NCBI GenBank assembly: GCA_017626035.1 | Contig: JAGAJR010000027.1 | Coordinates: 23,415 to 87,414 of the forward strand | Reading direction: 5' to 3' | DNA: 64,000 nt | From: Alphaproteobacteria bacterium | Lineage (GTDB): Bacteria > Pseudomonadota > Alphaproteobacteria > RF32 > CAG-239 | Shown here: positions 62,209 through 64,000 of the stretch, in pieces | How the letters are laid out: the number at the start of each line of letters is the position of its first letter | How positions within the stretch are numbered: position 1 is the stretch's first letter | Position numbers and translations under genes: made by a program | The notes under the pieces: generated by a model | What the model saw: only the letters and a program-made list of their open reading frames with translations | Databases searched by the model: none | What the model was told of the DNA's origin: nothing

Positions 62209-64000
62209 TTATAAAGGATTGACTGGATCAGCGTCTGCTTTGTAATTACACTTAAGACATTGGAAACCAACACTGGAATTTCCGCATTCGGCATAAGTAC
62301 CGCATCTCACACAGCTCAGTGTTGTACCGGAAGATGTTGTGGCTATTACCGGTTTATTTCCATAAGTACAAGCACAGGCAGCCGTTGATCCTGGGGTAAG
62401 GTATCCATAGTCTTCGCATTTCTCTATAGGTTTTGGTGTAGATGTTCCGACACAATGGTAACAGGTCAATCCTTTGTATGAAACAGAGGTAAGAGTTCCC
62501 GTAGCACATTGGAATTTATTAGAAGATTGATATCCGCCATCGGAACAAGTGTATGCCCGGCAGTCTTTGTAACAGGTGTTGCCGTTGTAAATGACCGAAG
62601 TGCATTTCTGATTGGTCGGTATACTTGTCTGATAAGAACCGCAATCTCCGTAGAAGAGAACCAAACGAATTTTAAAGTTTTTGTCGCTTAAATCAGCAGT
62701 AGTATTTACACTTTGAATACATAGTGAAGTATTCATACATCTGTTGACTCTGTTAGATCCAGAAGATTCGATAAGAACTAGACCATCTTCTTCACCCACG
62801 TATCCAGGAGAAGTTGTATCAAGTTTTATTGCTCCGCTGATTGATGCAAGGATGATATTGAGAGTATCGACATTTTCTTTCATAATGTCTAAGTCGTTTT
62901 CCGTCGCGTAATTCCAGCCATATACACCGGCCGCATTGTAAGCTTCGGCATATTTTACATTATCAGTAATCACTTTTATGGTAGAAGTTACGGTTGCTTC
63001 TGTCAATGCCAAAGCCCGCTTGTTGAGGTTGTCAATAACCACGCCGATAGGTGTTTTCTTGGTTTTGGAGTAGCATTTCAAATCCTGATACAGAATTGAA
63101 CCAAATTTACATGTAATCTCGGTTTCCGTACTTTCAACATATTGAATAACCGGTCGGACATTATGGCTTGGTCCACTTAAATAATTTGCAGAAGATTTAC
63201 CGTCTTGCATTCCTAAATACCAGGCAGAGTTACTGTTTTGATAAGTAGAAGACCAATAACTTGCTTCTGAAAGTGGCGATTTCTCAAGCTGGTTTAATGC
63301 CGTATTGATGATGCTCTTGTTGCTATAAATTTTATTCAACTCATCAAAGCTTGGTAAGAACCACTCACCGGCACTCGTTCCAGTGGTTGTATATTTGTTA
63401 CAATATTCGGCAGCAGGGTAAGTGAGATAATTTGCTTTTCCAAAATTGATGATTGTTTCTGTATTGCTTTTGCCGTCTATACCACAAGCCAAAAGAGTAC
63501 CTGAAGAACATTGTGCTAAGCCGGTAATGTCTCCTGTTTTTCCTGCCCACGGTGCCGTATTTTGTTCTAAAGCGACAGCCAGATGATCTCCGGTATCAAA
63601 GACGACGGCAATAGGAGTTTTAGTGGTTGAAGAGTAACATTTTTTGTCTTCATAAAGAACAGAACCGATTTCGCAGGCAATTTCAGTTTCATTTACTTTA
63701 CAATCTTTGACACAGTTTCTTCCGTAATAAGTAACGGTAGTGCCGGATTGATTAGTCGGACAAGCGTCAAGGTATCCGCCGGCAGAACATTGCGGCTGAT
63801 AGCAGTCTTTGTAACAGGTTCTTCCTGAATAAGAAACCGGAGTACAAACCTGATTTGTCGGAACGCCGGATTTATAGTTTCCGTCTTCGCAAGTAGGCTG
63901 TCCTTTGTCTTTATAACAAGTTCTTCCGTAAGTACCGGAAGTTACAGTATCGCAATCATGGTTAGTCGGACAGGTCGAAAGAAATCCGCTTTCTTCACAA
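62209..64000 (-). CDS. Cys-rich repeat surface protein with DUF1566/Lcl domain, partial
   Basis: The frame is open from the right edge to the stop at 62209 (596 codons seen); a TTG at 63492 is internal, since coding continues upstream of it. Visible parts: two or more Cys-rich modules with the pattern C-P-T-N ... V-T-x-x-G-R-x-C-Y-K-D-C ahead of a first Lcl-like segment (EIACEIGSVLYEDKKCY, KTPIAVVFDT); then a DUF1566/Lcl segment (GEWFLPSFDELNKIYSNKS, SYWSSTYQNSNSAWYLG); then a second copy of the EIGSVL-like strand (EITCKFGSILYQDLKCYS) and a Cys-rich C-terminus. Probably exported and disulphide-rich; adhesin or surface function is a guess. N-terminus missing. Confidence 0.75.
   Translation of the reverse strand, partial: CEESGFLSTCPTNHDCDTVTSGTYGRTCYKDKGQPTCEDGNYKSGVPTNQVCTPVSYSGRTCYKDCYQPQCSAGGYLDACPTNQSGTTVTYYGRNCVKDCKVNETEIACEIGSVLYEDKKCYSSTTKTPIAVVFDTGDHLAVALEQNTAPWAGKTGDITGLAQCSSGTLLACGIDGKSNTETIINFGKANYLTYPAAEYCNKYTTTGTSAGEWFLPSFDELNKIYSNKSIINTALNQLEKSPLSEASYWSSTYQNSNSAWYLGMQDGKSSANYLSGPSHNVRPVIQYVESTETEITCKFGSILYQDLKCYSKTKKTPIGVVIDNLNKRALALTEATVTSTIKVITDNVKYAEAYNAAGVYGWNYATENDLDIMKENVDTLNIILASISGAIKLDTTSPGYVGEEDGLVLIESSGSNRVNRCMNTSLCIQSVNTTADLSDKNFKIRLVLFYGDCGSYQTSIPTNQKCTSVIYNGNTCYKDCRAYTCSDGGYQSSNKFQCATGTLTSVSYKGLTCYHCVGTSTPKPIEKCEDYGYLTPGSTAACACTYGNKPVIATTSSGTTLSCVRCGTYAECGNSSVGFQCLKCNYKADADPVNPL

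Noticed and set aside
63490..63492. TTG at 63492 as the start of the surface protein
   Set aside because: The same frame stays open and keeps its Cys-rich repeat pattern to the right edge, so this TTG is internal.

Overview
The window is about 64 kb of chromosomal DNA from an alphaproteobacterium, moderately AT-rich by eye, with short intergenic gaps and many intrinsic terminators. The lineage call rests on gene families and arrangements typical of Alphaproteobacteria: a PopZ/DUF2497 protein between a TolC-type gene and valS, an MJ0042 zinc-ribbon protein beside ftsEX, a DUF4167 protein after prmC, a DUF2125-like protein, and a direct-repeat LexA box (GTTC-N7-GTTC). Several single genes (lipoproteins with no Shine-Dalgarno sequence, WG-like and DUF1566/Lcl-like proteins) look like Bacteroidota genes. 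That would fit a gut or host-associated lineage, but this is inference.

Layout. 1-3.9 kb: a leftward envelope/division operon ftsE-ftsX-DUF218-plsC-DUF2125. 4-8.2 kb: zinc-ribbon protein, argS, a small lipoprotein, a hypothetical gene and a nitroreductase. 8.4-10.8 kb: gap-pgk. 11-13.2 kb: a 733-residue protein of unknown function. 13.3-15.8 kb: glycogen phosphorylase. 16-21.4 kb: tolC-popZ-valS. 21.5-24 kb: a membrane protein, a 43-residue secreted peptide missed by length-limited ORF calling, and eno. 24.1-26.8 kb: dCMP deaminase, a LuxR-type response regulator, an HTH-like protein, a structured intergenic region with a candidate small RNA, and lexA with its SOS box. 27-31.6 kb: a possible lysozyme-like protein, lysS with a divergent polysaccharide deacetylase, and a lipoprotein. 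31.6-36.4 kb: a SpoIIE-type phosphatase/anti-sigma kinase fused in one protein with its STAS partner, two paralogous hypotheticals, and tRNA-Glu(UUC). 36.5-42.2 kb: a DUF5131 protein, fhs, a leader-peptide/hairpin element in front of an unrecognised two-gene operon, and another hypothetical. 42.4-49.4 kb: glycine-zipper lipoprotein, asnS, rpoH, prmC, DUF4167 and a membrane metallophosphoesterase. 49.4-58 kb: clpB behind a perfect 13-bp dyad, two hypotheticals, a PhoR-like kinase and mutS. 58-64 kb: rplM-rpsI, small membrane and secreted proteins including a tandem paralogue pair, a molybdopterin-binding/MobA-like fusion, and a large Cys-rich DUF1566-type surface protein running off the right edge.

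The best candidates for something undescribed are: (i) the roughly 160-nt structured RNA between lexA and the HTH-like gene, which has its own promoter and terminator; (ii) the 16-codon leader ORF with tandem Phe and Trp codons, nested in an RNA hairpin ahead of the 537/133-residue gene pair; and (iii) the perfect dyad spanning the -10 to the ribosome-binding site of clpB. The core genes are ordinary, and no CRISPR array, rRNA, insertion sequence or complete prophage is visible.
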